A DNA stretch of 64,000 bases, taken from positions 558,001 to 622,000 of the forward strand of contig NZ_JAUHJR010000001.1 of assembly GCF_030412915.1 (NCBI RefSeq), in the 5' to 3' direction. The stretch comes from Nocardioides abyssi. Lineage in GTDB: Bacteria > Actinomycetota > Actinomycetes > Propionibacteriales > Nocardioidaceae. Position numbers and translations under genes: made by a program. The notes under the pieces were generated by a model that worked only from the letters and a program-made list of their open reading frames with translations, ran no database searches and was not told the origin of the DNA. Position 1 is the stretch's first letter. Every line of letters begins with the position of its first letter. Shown here in pieces: positions 18,038-25,391 of the stretch.

Positions 18038-18592
18038 GTGGACAGGCTGGTGGCGGCGGACGCGGTGCGGCTCGCGGCCCTGGTGAGCCTGGTGGTGGGC
18101 CTGCCGGCGTACGGCGGGGTCGCGGGGGCGGTGTTCTTCCTCGTGCTGGGCGGGACGGTCGTGCCGCGGGCGTTCTCCGCGCCGGGGGCGCTCGACGCGA
18201 CGTACTGCCTCACGATCCTGGTCGCGGCGTGGGCCGCGGTGCTCGACTGGTACGTCGCGGTCCCGTGGCTCGACGTCGTCGTGCACGCGGCGGCGACCGG
18301 CCTGATCGCGGCGCTCGTGCAGTTCGTGCTGGTGCGGGTCGGGATGGCGTCGGCCGCCGAGACCGCGCTGCGCCTCCCGCGCACGGCCGTCATGGTGCTG
18401 ACCGCCGCGACCGGCACCGCGCTGGCGGTCGTCTGGGAGCTCGGTGAGTGGTTCGGCCACACCTACCTCGACAGCCGGATCCAGGTGGGGTACGACGACA
18501 CGATCGGCGACCTGGCCGCCGGCATGGTCGGCGCGCTGGTCGCCGGCGTGGCACTCGGCAGCGGCCTGCTGCTGCGCGGGGCCCGCCGGTGA
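18038..18592 (+). CDS. Integral membrane protein, DUF2238-like
   Basis: A 184-residue protein with about five transmembrane helices. The C-terminal motif WELGEWFGHTYLDSRIQVGY, then DDTIGDLAAGMVGALVAG, resembles the WE-F-E-W plus DT-x-D-x3-D pattern of the DUF2238 family. GTG 18038 follows TAGGCT (18025-18030) by 7 nt, a leaderless arrangement. Its stop overlaps the GTG of the glycosyltransferase (GTGA), so the two form an operon. A role in envelope synthesis is plausible from that pairing but not shown. Confidence 0.7.
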   Translation: MDRLVAADAVRLAALVSLVVGLPAYGGVAGAVFFLVLGGTVVPRAFSAPGALDATYCLTILVAAWAAVLDWYVAVPWLDVVVHAAATGLIAALVQFVLVRVGMASAAETALRLPRTAVMVLTAATGTALAVVWELGEWFGHTYLDSRIQVGYDDTIGDLAAGMVGALVAGVALGSGLLLRGARR

Positions 18593-19362
18593 GCCGCACC
18601 GCGCGCCCGCTGCCGACCGTCAGCGTGGTGATCCCCGCGCGCGACGACGCCCCCGCGCTGCGCCGCTGCCTGCAGCTGCTGGCCCACCAGACAGTGCCGC
18701 CGCTGGAGGTGGTCGTCGTCGACAACGGCTCGACCGACGACACCGCGGCGGTCGCCCGCTCGCTCGGCGCCCGCGTGGTCGAGGAGCCGGCGGTGGGCAT
18801 CCCGCCCGCGGCGGCCACCGGCTACGACGCCGCCACCGGGGAGGTGATCGCCCGGCTGGACGCCGACTCCCGGCCCGGCCCGCGCTGGGTGGAGCGGGTA
18901 GCCCGCCGGATGGCCGACCCGGACCTCGACGCGGCCACCGGGATCGGCGCGTTCCACGACCTGCCGTGGGGTGTGCGGCACGTCGCGGCGGCGGCGTACC
19001 TCGGGGCGTACTACCTGCTCACCCACCTCGCCCTCGGCCACACCGCCCTGTGGGGCTCGAGCATGGCGCTGCGGCGCACCTCGTGGGAGGCCGTGCGCGC
19101 CGACGTGCACCGCGACGACCCCGAGCTCCACGACGACATGGACCTCGCCTTCGTGCTCGGCCCCGGCCGCCGGATCCGCCTGGACCCCATGCTCGTCGTC
19201 GGTGTCTCCGGCCGCAGCCTCCGCGGCCGCGCCCAGCTGCGCCGCCGGATGGACCGCGCCCGCCGCACGCTCGAGGTCAACTGGGCCGTCTCGCCGCCGT
19301 GGCTGCGGTGGCGGGACCGGTTCGTGCGCGGGCGGTCGTCAGGTTCATCGGGGCGCCGCTGA
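18589..19362 (+). CDS. Family 2 glycosyltransferase
   Basis: A 257-residue GT-A-fold transferase: TVSVVIPARDDAPALRRCL at the N-terminus, the nucleotide-binding VVVVDNGSTDDTAAVA (about 36-51), and the metal-binding DxD-like ARLDADSRPGPRWVE (about 86-100). A later GSSMALRRTSW and ELHDDMDLAF segment corresponds to the acceptor/ED region. It would add a sugar to a lipid or polymer at the membrane face. Translation is coupled to the preceding membrane protein. The last codons run into the ATCGGGG repeat cluster, so the natural C-terminus could have been altered by it. Confidence 0.82.
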   Translation: MSRTARPLPTVSVVIPARDDAPALRRCLQLLAHQTVPPLEVVVVDNGSTDDTAAVARSLGARVVEEPAVGIPPAAATGYDAATGEVIARLDADSRPGPRWVERVARRMADPDLDAATGIGAFHDLPWGVRHVAAAAYLGAYYLLTHLALGHTALWGSSMALRRTSWEAVRADVHRDDPELHDDMDLAFVLGPGRRIRLDPMLVVGVSGRSLRGRAQLRRRMDRARRTLEVNWAVSPPWLRWRDRFVRGRSSGSSGRR

Positions 19363-19431
19363 AGGTGCCGGTCCCCCGATGAAGTTTCGTCGGGGGACCG
19401 TGAGGTCCATCGGGGCCCCGATAAACCTCAC
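19342..19431. repeat. Cluster of five ATCGGGG-core palindromic units
   Basis: Within 90 bp the core (T/C)(A/G)TCGGGG appears five times in alternating orientation, each next to an AGGTT/GGGACC-type flank. Two strong hairpins result: arms 19369-19379 and 19390-19400 (CGGTCCCCCGA) with a 10-nt loop, and a bipartite one, GTGAGGT (19400-19406) with ACCTCAC (19425-19431) enclosing ATCGGGGCCCCGAT (19409-19422). It lies between the convergent glycosyltransferase and carotenoid operons and could act as a bidirectional terminator or be a REP-like element. Confidence 0.7.
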
Positions 19432-19448
19432 GGCCCGCCGAGGTGACC

Positions 19449-20360
19449 TCAGCGCAGCGTGATCCAGATGAACAGCTGGGTGACGAGGAAGCCGGTGAGG
19501 TAGTTCAGCCACAGGAACCGCCGCCAGCCGGCGTTGGCGCCCTCGCAGGTCTCGTCGGTGACGCCGACGAACGCCGCGACGTTGGCGACGTAGGGCAGGA
19601 CGAGCGCGGCCGCGAGCGTGCCGGGCCAGGGGAGGAGGAGCAGGACGAGGCCGGCGGCGACGTACGCCACCAGCGCGAACCAGACCGTGCCGCGGGCGCC
19701 GATGACGGTCCCGACCGAGGCGATGCCGCCGGCGCGGTCGGCGACGACGTCCTGCACCGCGCCGAAGGCGTGCGAGCCGATGCCCCACAGGAAGAACCCG
19801 ACGACGGCCGCGACGGTCGTGGTGTCCGCCGGCGCGTCGACCAGCGCGAGCCCGAGGACGGCGGGGCTGACGAAGTGGGTGCTGGAGGTCAGCGAGTCGA
19901 GGAAGGGCCGCTCCTTGAAGCGCAGCACCGGGGCGGAGTACGCCACCACCGCGAAGACGCTGACCGCGAGCACGACGCGCGAGAGGCCGTCGCCGACGGC
20001 GAACAGGTAGACGACGAACGGCACGTTGGTGGCGATGGCCAGCGCGATCGTCAGCCGGTGCACCGACCTGTCGAGCACGACGCCCTCGACGCCGCCCTTG
20101 CGCGGGTTGCGGATGTCGGACTCGTAGTCGAAGACGTCGTTCACGCCGTACATCAGCAGGTTGTAGGGGACGAGGAACCAGAACGTGCCGAGCACCAGGA
20201 CGGTGTCGACGCCACCGCCGGCGAGGAGGTACGCCGCCGCGAAGGGGTAGGCGGTGTTGACCCACGACAGCGGACGCGAGGACCCCAGCACCTGTCCGAG
20301 CAGGGGGAGGGGTCCGCGGGGCGCGCGGTGGCCGGCGGGCACGGAGGCGGTCACGGTCAT
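19449..20360 (-). CDS. crtEb: UbiA-type prenyltransferase, probable lycopene elongase
   Basis: A 303-residue membrane prenyltransferase with about eight helices. The first Asp-rich motif is NDVFDYESD in MYGVNDVFDYESDIRNPRKGG, the second DVVADRAGG. In Corynebacterium glutamicum the matching last gene of the crt operon, CrtEb, adds two C5 units to lycopene to make the C50 carotenoid flavuxanthin. Position after two small lycopene-cyclase genes makes the same role likely here. ATG 20360 has GGGGGAGG upstream and overlaps the crtYf stop by 4 bp. The operon ends in the hairpin cluster at 19.37-19.43 kb. Confidence 0.85.
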   Translation of the reverse strand: MTVTASVPAGHRAPRGPLPLLGQVLGSSRPLSWVNTAYPFAAAYLLAGGGVDTVLVLGTFWFLVPYNLLMYGVNDVFDYESDIRNPRKGGVEGVVLDRSVHRLTIALAIATNVPFVVYLFAVGDGLSRVVLAVSVFAVVAYSAPVLRFKERPFLDSLTSSTHFVSPAVLGLALVDAPADTTTVAAVVGFFLWGIGSHAFGAVQDVVADRAGGIASVGTVIGARGTVWFALVAYVAAGLVLLLLPWPGTLAAALVLPYVANVAAFVGVTDETCEGANAGWRRFLWLNYLTGFLVTQLFIWITLR

Positions 20361-20665
20361 CGATCCTCCCCCTTCGAGAGCAGCAGCCACAGGGCGGGCA
20401 GGGCCAGCACCGCGGCGAGCGGCCAGGCGAGGTCCTCCACCGGCGCCTTCCACAGCAGGAACGCCGGCTCCGCGCCCTCGCCGTAGCGGAACAGGTCGGC
20501 GATGATCATCAGGCTGTCGAAGACGACCGTCAGCAGGAAGAGCGAGACCGCGGTCAGCGCGGTCGCGGCCCACCAGGCGCCCGAGGGGCGGCGGCGGACG
20601 ACGGCGACGACCAGCAGGGCGGCGGAGAGGGCGAGGAAGATCGCGGCCAGGCCGGCGTACGTCAT
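20357..20665 (-). CDS. crtYf: C50 carotenoid cyclase subunit (heterodimeric lycopene-cyclase type)
   Basis: A 102-residue protein with three transmembrane helices and the cyclase-domain signature KAPVEDLAWPL (a PxE(E/D) motif), preceded by FDSLMIIADLFRYGEG. It pairs with the preceding 118-residue subunit to form the heterodimeric epsilon-type cyclase that closes the ends of flavuxanthin. Both ends overlap neighbours by 4 bp. The assignment as CrtYf rather than CrtYe rests on gene order as in Corynebacterium. Confidence 0.8.
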   Translation of the reverse strand: MTYAGLAAIFLALSAALLVVAVVRRRPSGAWWAATALTAVSLFLLTVVFDSLMIIADLFRYGEGAEPAFLLWKAPVEDLAWPLAAVLALPALWLLLSKGEDR

Positions 20666-21018
20666 GCCGACTCCCGCATGCGGTCAGGGGTCCGCGAGGA
20701 CGCCCGCGCCAGGACGAGCCGGAAGAGCTGGTGCAGCACCATCGTGAGGTAGCAGAGGAACACGATGAAGAACAGCTCCTCGAGCGGGAGCTCGGGGGCC
20801 AGCTCGATGCCGGTCATCGCGTCGGACTCGCCGCGGTGGTACATGTCGGTGCCGATCGCGATCAGGTCCCACACCAGGAACACCACGGTGCCGACCGCGA
20901 CGACCACCAGCGCACGGACCGCGACACCCGGGCGGAACAGGAACAGCCGCCACCGGCGGTCGACCAGCCCCATGCAGACGGTCGGGACGATGGTCGAGAG
21001 CAGGTAGAGGACGCTCAC
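20662..21018 (-). CDS. crtYe: C50 carotenoid cyclase subunit (heterodimeric lycopene-cyclase type)
   Basis: A 118-residue integral membrane protein with three helices and the cyclase motif ELPLEELFFIVFLCY (PxEE). Homologous to CrtYe/CrtYc small cyclase subunits. The GTG start at 21018 overlaps the crtI stop (GTGA) and its own stop overlaps the crtYf ATG, so the two subunits are made in equal amounts. A longer open frame upstream lies inside crtI and is a shadow. Confidence 0.82.
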   Translation of the reverse strand: MSVLYLLSTIVPTVCMGLVDRRWRLFLFRPGVAVRALVVVAVGTVVFLVWDLIAIGTDMYHRGESDAMTGIELAPELPLEELFFIVFLCYLTMVLHQLFRLVLARASSRTPDRMRESA

Positions 21019-22592
21019 GCCCGCGGCTCCGGCGACGGACCGCTCGAACGGTCCTCGCGCAGCCGCTTGAGGACGAGCTCGGCGGAGATCAGGCACATCG
21101 GCAGGCCGATGCCGGGGCGGGTGGCGTAGCCGGCGTAGAACAGCCCGTCGACCTTGCGCGAGACGTTGCCGGCCCGGAAGAACGCGCTCTGCTTGAGCAC
21201 GTGGCCGGGGCCGAGCGCGCCGCCCTGCCAGGAGTTCAGCCCGTCCTCGAAGTCCGCCGGCCCGATGGTGCGGCGCACCTCCACGCGCGAGGCGAGGTCG
21301 GGCACACCGGCCCAGGTGGCGACCTGGTCGATCGCGGCGTCGACGGCCTTCTCCACCGCCGGGTCGCCTGCGCCGTCGGTGCCGCCGTGGCCGATCCCGG
21401 GGTCGGCCGGGACCGGGATGAGGACGAAGAGGTTCTCCTTGCCGGCCGGCGCGACGGTGTCGTCGGTGGCGCTGGGGCGGCAGACGTAGATCGAGGCCGG
21501 GTCCGGCACGCGGCGGGTGCGGCCGAAGATGTCGTCGAAGTTGGCCCGCCAGTCCTGGGTGAAGAACAACGAGTGGTGCGCCAGCTCGGGCAGCTGGCCG
21601 TCGACGCCGAGCAGCGCCAGCACGGCGCCGGGTCCGGCGTCCCGCTTCTTCCACCAGCCCTCGGGGTAGGTCTGCAGGGGGCGCGGCAACAGCCGGGTCT
21701 CGAGGTGGTGCAGGTCGGCGGCGCCGACGACCACGTCGGCGTCGAGCTGCTCGCGGGCGCCGTCGCGGTCGACGTACGACACGCCCTCGGCGACCGCACG
21801 GCCCCGGGAGGCGGGGCGGGTGCGGACCTCCTCGACGGTGCAGCCGGTGCGGATGCGCACGCCGTGCTGCTCGGCCAGCCGCGCGATCGCACCGATCAGC
21901 TCGGTGAAGCCGCCGCGGGGGTAGAGCACGCCGTCGGCGAGGTCCATCCAGCTCATCAGGTGGTACATGCTCGGCGCGCGCTCGGGCGAGGTGCCGAGGA
22001 AGACCGCGGGGTAGCCGAGCACCTGCCGCAGCCGCGGGTCGTCGAAGCGGGCCGCGACGTGGCTCTCCAGCGAGCGGGTGAGCAGGCCGGAGAGCCGGGG
22101 CCCGTTGCGCAGGATGTCGGCGCTGAGCAGCGACGCGGTCGACTCGAAGCTGGTGTAGAGGAACTGCTGCACGGCGAGGTCGTAGACGTGGCGGGCGGAG
22201 TCGAGGTACGCCGCGAGCGCGTCGCCCGCGCCGGGCTGGACGGACTCGAAGAGGGCGATGTTGGCGTCACGGTCCGCGGCGATGTCGAGGTGCTCGTCGC
22301 GGCCCTCGAAGAAGACCCGGTAGCCCGGGTCGAGCCGGACCAGGTCCAGCTGCTCGGCCGCGGTCGTGCCGAGCATCGCGAAGAAGTGCTCGAAGACCTC
22401 GGGCATGAGGTACCACGACGGGCCGGTGTCGAAGCGGAAGCCGTCGGCCTCCCACGAGCCGGCGCGGCCGCCGACCTCGTCGCGCTGCTCGAGCAGGTCG
22501 ACCGACCAGCCGTCGGCGGCCAGGAGCGCGGCGGTGGCCAGGCCGGTGATCCCGCCGCCGATGACGACGGCGGACCCGGGCGTGCGGCTCAT
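21015..22592 (-). CDS. crtI: Phytoene desaturase
   Basis: A 525-residue FAD-dependent enzyme that converts phytoene to lycopene. The dinucleotide-binding motif AVVIGGGITGLATAALLAAD is at residues 9-28, followed by the CrtI signature EQRDEVGGRAGSWEADGFRF and GPSWYLMPEVFEHFF. The C-terminal carotenoid-desaturase segment is LFYAGYATRPGIGLPMCLIS. Length is normal for bacterial CrtI. The ATG overlaps the crtB stop by 4 bp. Lycopene made here would feed the elongase and cyclases encoded downstream. Confidence 0.95.
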   Translation of the reverse strand: MSRTPGSAVVIGGGITGLATAALLAADGWSVDLLEQRDEVGGRAGSWEADGFRFDTGPSWYLMPEVFEHFFAMLGTTAAEQLDLVRLDPGYRVFFEGRDEHLDIAADRDANIALFESVQPGAGDALAAYLDSARHVYDLAVQQFLYTSFESTASLLSADILRNGPRLSGLLTRSLESHVAARFDDPRLRQVLGYPAVFLGTSPERAPSMYHLMSWMDLADGVLYPRGGFTELIGAIARLAEQHGVRIRTGCTVEEVRTRPASRGRAVAEGVSYVDRDGAREQLDADVVVGAADLHHLETRLLPRPLQTYPEGWWKKRDAGPGAVLALLGVDGQLPELAHHSLFFTQDWRANFDDIFGRTRRVPDPASIYVCRPSATDDTVAPAGKENLFVLIPVPADPGIGHGGTDGAGDPAVEKAVDAAIDQVATWAGVPDLASRVEVRRTIGPADFEDGLNSWQGGALGPGHVLKQSAFFRAGNVSRKVDGLFYAGYATRPGIGLPMCLISAELVLKRLREDRSSGPSPEPRA

Positions 22593-23545
22593 CGGGCACC
22601 CCGCACGAGCGTGCGCGCCACGACGCGGGCCTTGGCCGGGCCGGGCACCCGCACCCGCTCGCGGCGGATGCGCTCAGCCGGGGTGGCGCGCAGCCGCGCG
22701 CAGAGCTCGGCGAAGAGCCCGTGCGCGAGCAGGACGGCGTGGCGGCAGCCCGGGGGGAGCTCGCGGATCGCCGCGGCGGCGACCTCGAGGTCGGCCTCGA
22801 TGTCGTCGAGCAGCAGGTCGCGGTCGTGGTCGTCGAGGCGGGTCGGGTCGAGGCCGGGGAAGTAGTGGCGGCCGAGCTGGCCGTCGTCGGCGGCGAGGTC
22901 GCGCAGGAAGTTCACCTTCTGGAAGGCGGCCCCGAGCCGCTGCGCGCCGGGCGCGAGCCGCTCGTAGGCCGCGGCGGCGTCGGGCTGGCCGGCGAGGAAC
23001 GCCCGCAGGCACATCAGGCCGACGACCTCGGCGGAGCCGTAGACGTAGCGGGCGAAGGACTCCTCGTCGTGGTCGTCGCGGAAGAGGTCGGTGCGCATGG
23101 ACGCGAAGAACGGGTCGACCAGCGACCGGTCGATGCCACAGGTCCGCGCGGACCGGGCGAAGGCGTGGACGACGAGGTTGGCGCTGTGGCCGGTGGTCAT
23201 CGCCGAGCGCACGTCGGCCTCGAGGGCGTCGAGCACGCGGGCCTGGTGGGCGCGGGTGCCGTCGGGGCGGGGCGCGTCGACGACCTCGTCGGCCACGCGG
23301 ACCATCGCGTAGACGTTGCGGACGTGGGTGCGCACCGGCTCGGCGAGCAGGCGCGTCGCCAGGCCGAAGGAGGTCGAGTAGCGCTTGATGACGACCGCCG
23401 CCGCGGCCTCGGCCACCCGGTCGTAGTCGTCGGCGGGGCTGTCGCCCACCTTGCCTGCCTTGCCCGCCCTGCCCGCCGCGCCGCCGACCGGGCTGACTGC
23501 CGGCTGCTCGTCGGGGGATCCGGGGGTCGGCTCCATGGCGGTCAT
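22589..23545 (-). CDS. crtB: Phytoene synthase
   Basis: A 318-residue squalene/phytoene synthase that joins two geranylgeranyl diphosphates. It has YSTSFGLATRLL, the first Asp-rich motif in VRVADEVVDAP, and the second in NFLRDLAADDGQLGRHYFP. A 40-residue Gly/Ala/Pro-rich N-terminal extension precedes the catalytic domain, so the true start could be further downstream; ATG 23545 was chosen because it overlaps the crtE stop by 4 bp like all other junctions in this operon. Confidence 0.93.
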   Translation of the reverse strand: MTAMEPTPGSPDEQPAVSPVGGAAGRAGKAGKVGDSPADDYDRVAEAAAAVVIKRYSTSFGLATRLLAEPVRTHVRNVYAMVRVADEVVDAPRPDGTRAHQARVLDALEADVRSAMTTGHSANLVVHAFARSARTCGIDRSLVDPFFASMRTDLFRDDHDEESFARYVYGSAEVVGLMCLRAFLAGQPDAAAAYERLAPGAQRLGAAFQKVNFLRDLAADDGQLGRHYFPGLDPTRLDDHDRDLLLDDIEADLEVAAAAIRELPPGCRHAVLLAHGLFAELCARLRATPAERIRRERVRVPGPAKARVVARTLVRGAR

Positions 23546-24609
23546 GCTGCCCCTCGCGTCAAGGTCTGCGACATGTCGCCGACCCAGGCGACCAGCTCGG
23601 GCAGGCCCAGCTCGGCGGTCTGCGTGGTGGCCGCCTCGACGTAGCCGGCGGCGAGGTCCTCGACGAAGGCACGGGACCCACCGGCCTCCAGGGCGCGCCG
23701 GACCTCCGCGGCACCGGCCGCGGTGAGGTCGGGGTCGCCGAGGTGGCGGCGGACGACCGGCCACGCGGAGGTGGTGCGGGCGTGGACGACCAGCGGCGTG
23801 CGCTTGCCCTCGCGCAGGTCGCCCAGGTCGGACTTGCCGGTGCGCTCGGGGTCGCCGAAGACGCCCTGGACGTCGTCGAGGAGCTGGTAGGCCAGGCCGA
23901 GCTGGCGACCGACCCGGCCGAGCCCGGTGACGACCACGTCGTCGGCGTCGGCCAGCACGGCGCCGTACTGCAAGGGCAGCTCGAAGGAGTAGACGGCGGT
24001 CTTGTGCTCCTCCATCGTCAGCACGTCGGCCAGCGACGGCTCGGCCAGGCCCATCGAGAACCGGACGTCGGCCAGCTCACCGGCCGCGGAGATCCGCAGC
24101 GCGTTGTCGAGCAGGTCGAGCAGCCGGCCGACGGTGGCCGGGGGAGCGGGGGCGGTCGCCACCGCGCGCACGGCGCCCGCGAGCGCCAGGTCGCCGGTCA
24201 GCACGGCGCCGGCGAGCGCGTAGGCGTCGGCTGCCTCGGAGGAGGCACCGGCGCGCTGCGCGTGCGCCCGGAAGGTGCCCGGGGCGCTCGGCCGGCCGCG
24301 CCGGGTGTCGTCGCCGTCGATGACGTCGTCGTGGACGACGAAGGCGGTGTGCAGCAGCTCGAGCGCCGCGGCGACGGGAGGTACGGCGTCGTGCCGGCGC
24401 CCGCCGAGCAGCCGGTGCACGCTCTCGACCAGGTGCGGGCGGAACTGCTTGCCACCGACCGTCGCGCAGGTCAGCGCCTGCTGCAAGGCCGCCTCGTCGG
24501 AGCCCGGCACGTTGTCCGGCGGCGGGGCGAGCTGCTCGTCGATCGCCTGCCGGACCCAGTCGGACGCCGGCCCAGGGGTCAGCTCGGCGCCCAGCTCGGT
24601 GGCGGTCAT
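23542..24609 (-). CDS. crtE: Geranylgeranyl diphosphate synthase (polyprenyl synthetase)
   Basis: A 355-residue trans-prenyltransferase that builds C20 GGPP from IPP and DMAPP. The first Asp-rich motif is HDDVIDGDDTRRGRPSAPG (DDxxD), and the second region is YQLLDDVQGVFGDPERTGKS. GGKQFRPHLV is the IPP-binding GKR-like segment. The residue upstream of the first motif (AFVVHDD) fits a C20 or longer product. It lies between idi and crtB, and the ATG at 24609 overlaps the idi stop. It supplies both the phytoene synthase and possibly other isoprenoid routes. Confidence 0.93.
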   Translation of the reverse strand: MTATELGAELTPGPASDWVRQAIDEQLAPPPDNVPGSDEAALQQALTCATVGGKQFRPHLVESVHRLLGGRRHDAVPPVAAALELLHTAFVVHDDVIDGDDTRRGRPSAPGTFRAHAQRAGASSEAADAYALAGAVLTGDLALAGAVRAVATAPAPPATVGRLLDLLDNALRISAAGELADVRFSMGLAEPSLADVLTMEEHKTAVYSFELPLQYGAVLADADDVVVTGLGRVGRQLGLAYQLLDDVQGVFGDPERTGKSDLGDLREGKRTPLVVHARTTSAWPVVRRHLGDPDLTAAGAAEVRRALEAGGSRAFVEDLAAGYVEAATTQTAELGLPELVAWVGDMSQTLTRGAA

Positions 24610-25163
24610 CGGGGCGCACCGGCGGGCGCGGCGAACCAGCCGACGGCCTCGAGCTCGGCGGCCTGCTCGCGCAGCCACGGGCTCAGCGCCCACGGCGCGG
24701 CGGCGAGCGCGGCGCGCAGCTCGGGGACCGGCAGCCAGTGGCTCTCCTCGACCTCGTCGGGGTGGTGCCGGGGGCGGCCGGTGGTGCGGGCGGTGTAGAC
24801 CGGGCAGACCTCGTTCTCCACGACGCCGCCGGGGTCGACCGCGCGGTAGCGGAACTCGGGCAGCACGCACTCCAGGTCGGTCACCTCGAGGCCGAGCTCG
24901 TGCTCGGCGTAGCGGTGCACCGCGTCGACCGGGTCCTCGCCCGGACGGGGGTGCCCGCAGAAGGAGTTGGTCCACACCCCGGGCCAGGTGCGCTTGGTGA
25001 CCGCGCGGCGGGTCAGCAGCAGCCGGTCGTCCTCGTCGAGGACGTAGCAGGAGAACGCCAGGTGCAGCGGGGTGTCGGTGGTGTGGACGGTCGCGCGCGG
25101 CGCCGTCCCGCACGGATGGCCGTCGTCGTCGAGAAGCACGACGAGATCAGGGGTCGCGGACAC
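24606..25163 (-). CDS. idi: Isopentenyl-diphosphate delta-isomerase, type I
   Basis: A 185-residue Nudix-fold isomerase that converts IPP to DMAPP. Catalytic Cys is in NSFCGHPRPGE, and the catalytic Glu in VVENEVCPVY; the Nudix-like stretch DAVHRYAEHELG is present. The GTG at 25163 was preferred over GTG 25169 because GGGAGG (complement of 25172-25177) is then about 9 nt away. It is the first gene of the carotenoid operon, providing the C5 starter units used by CrtE and again by CrtEb. Confidence 0.93.
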   Translation of the reverse strand: MSATPDLVVLLDDDGHPCGTAPRATVHTTDTPLHLAFSCYVLDEDDRLLLTRRAVTKRTWPGVWTNSFCGHPRPGEDPVDAVHRYAEHELGLEVTDLECVLPEFRYRAVDPGGVVENEVCPVYTARTTGRPRHHPDEVEESHWLPVPELRAALAAAPWALSPWLREQAAELEAVGWFAAPAGAPR

Positions 25164-25391
25164 CGTCACCGTCCTCCCAGGTCGTGCAGCTGCGGTGCTG
25201 CGGTGCTGCGTGCGCCGGGAATGACGCACGTCGGTGCGAGCCTCCGTTACCCGAGGGGTATGGCGCTCATGCGTTCGGGTGAGGCGGCTCCCGGGGTGTT
25301 CGGAGCCCTCGCGCAGACGGTTGGGTCGGGTCGCGACCGGTGTGGTCCGGCCGCCCGACACCGGCCCCGGCGGCACTCTAGGCTGCGCGGC
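25164..25391. promoter_or_regulatory. Divergent promoter region between idi operon and amidase operon
   Basis: 228 bp without a gene. A small inverted repeat TACCC-gag-GGGTA lies at 25248-25260, a candidate operator for the carotenoid operon. On the plus strand TAGGCT (25379-25384) sits 7 nt before the amidase GTG and looks like a leaderless -10 element. No regulator gene is adjacent. Confidence 0.4.

Noticed and set aside
13024-18462. An 1812-codon open frame on the minus strand across the glutamate dehydrogenase gene
   Set aside because: It mirrors a well-supported enzyme on the other strand, has no recognisable domain and is rich in Arg, Gly and His/Val runs, as expected for antisense frames in very GC-rich DNA.
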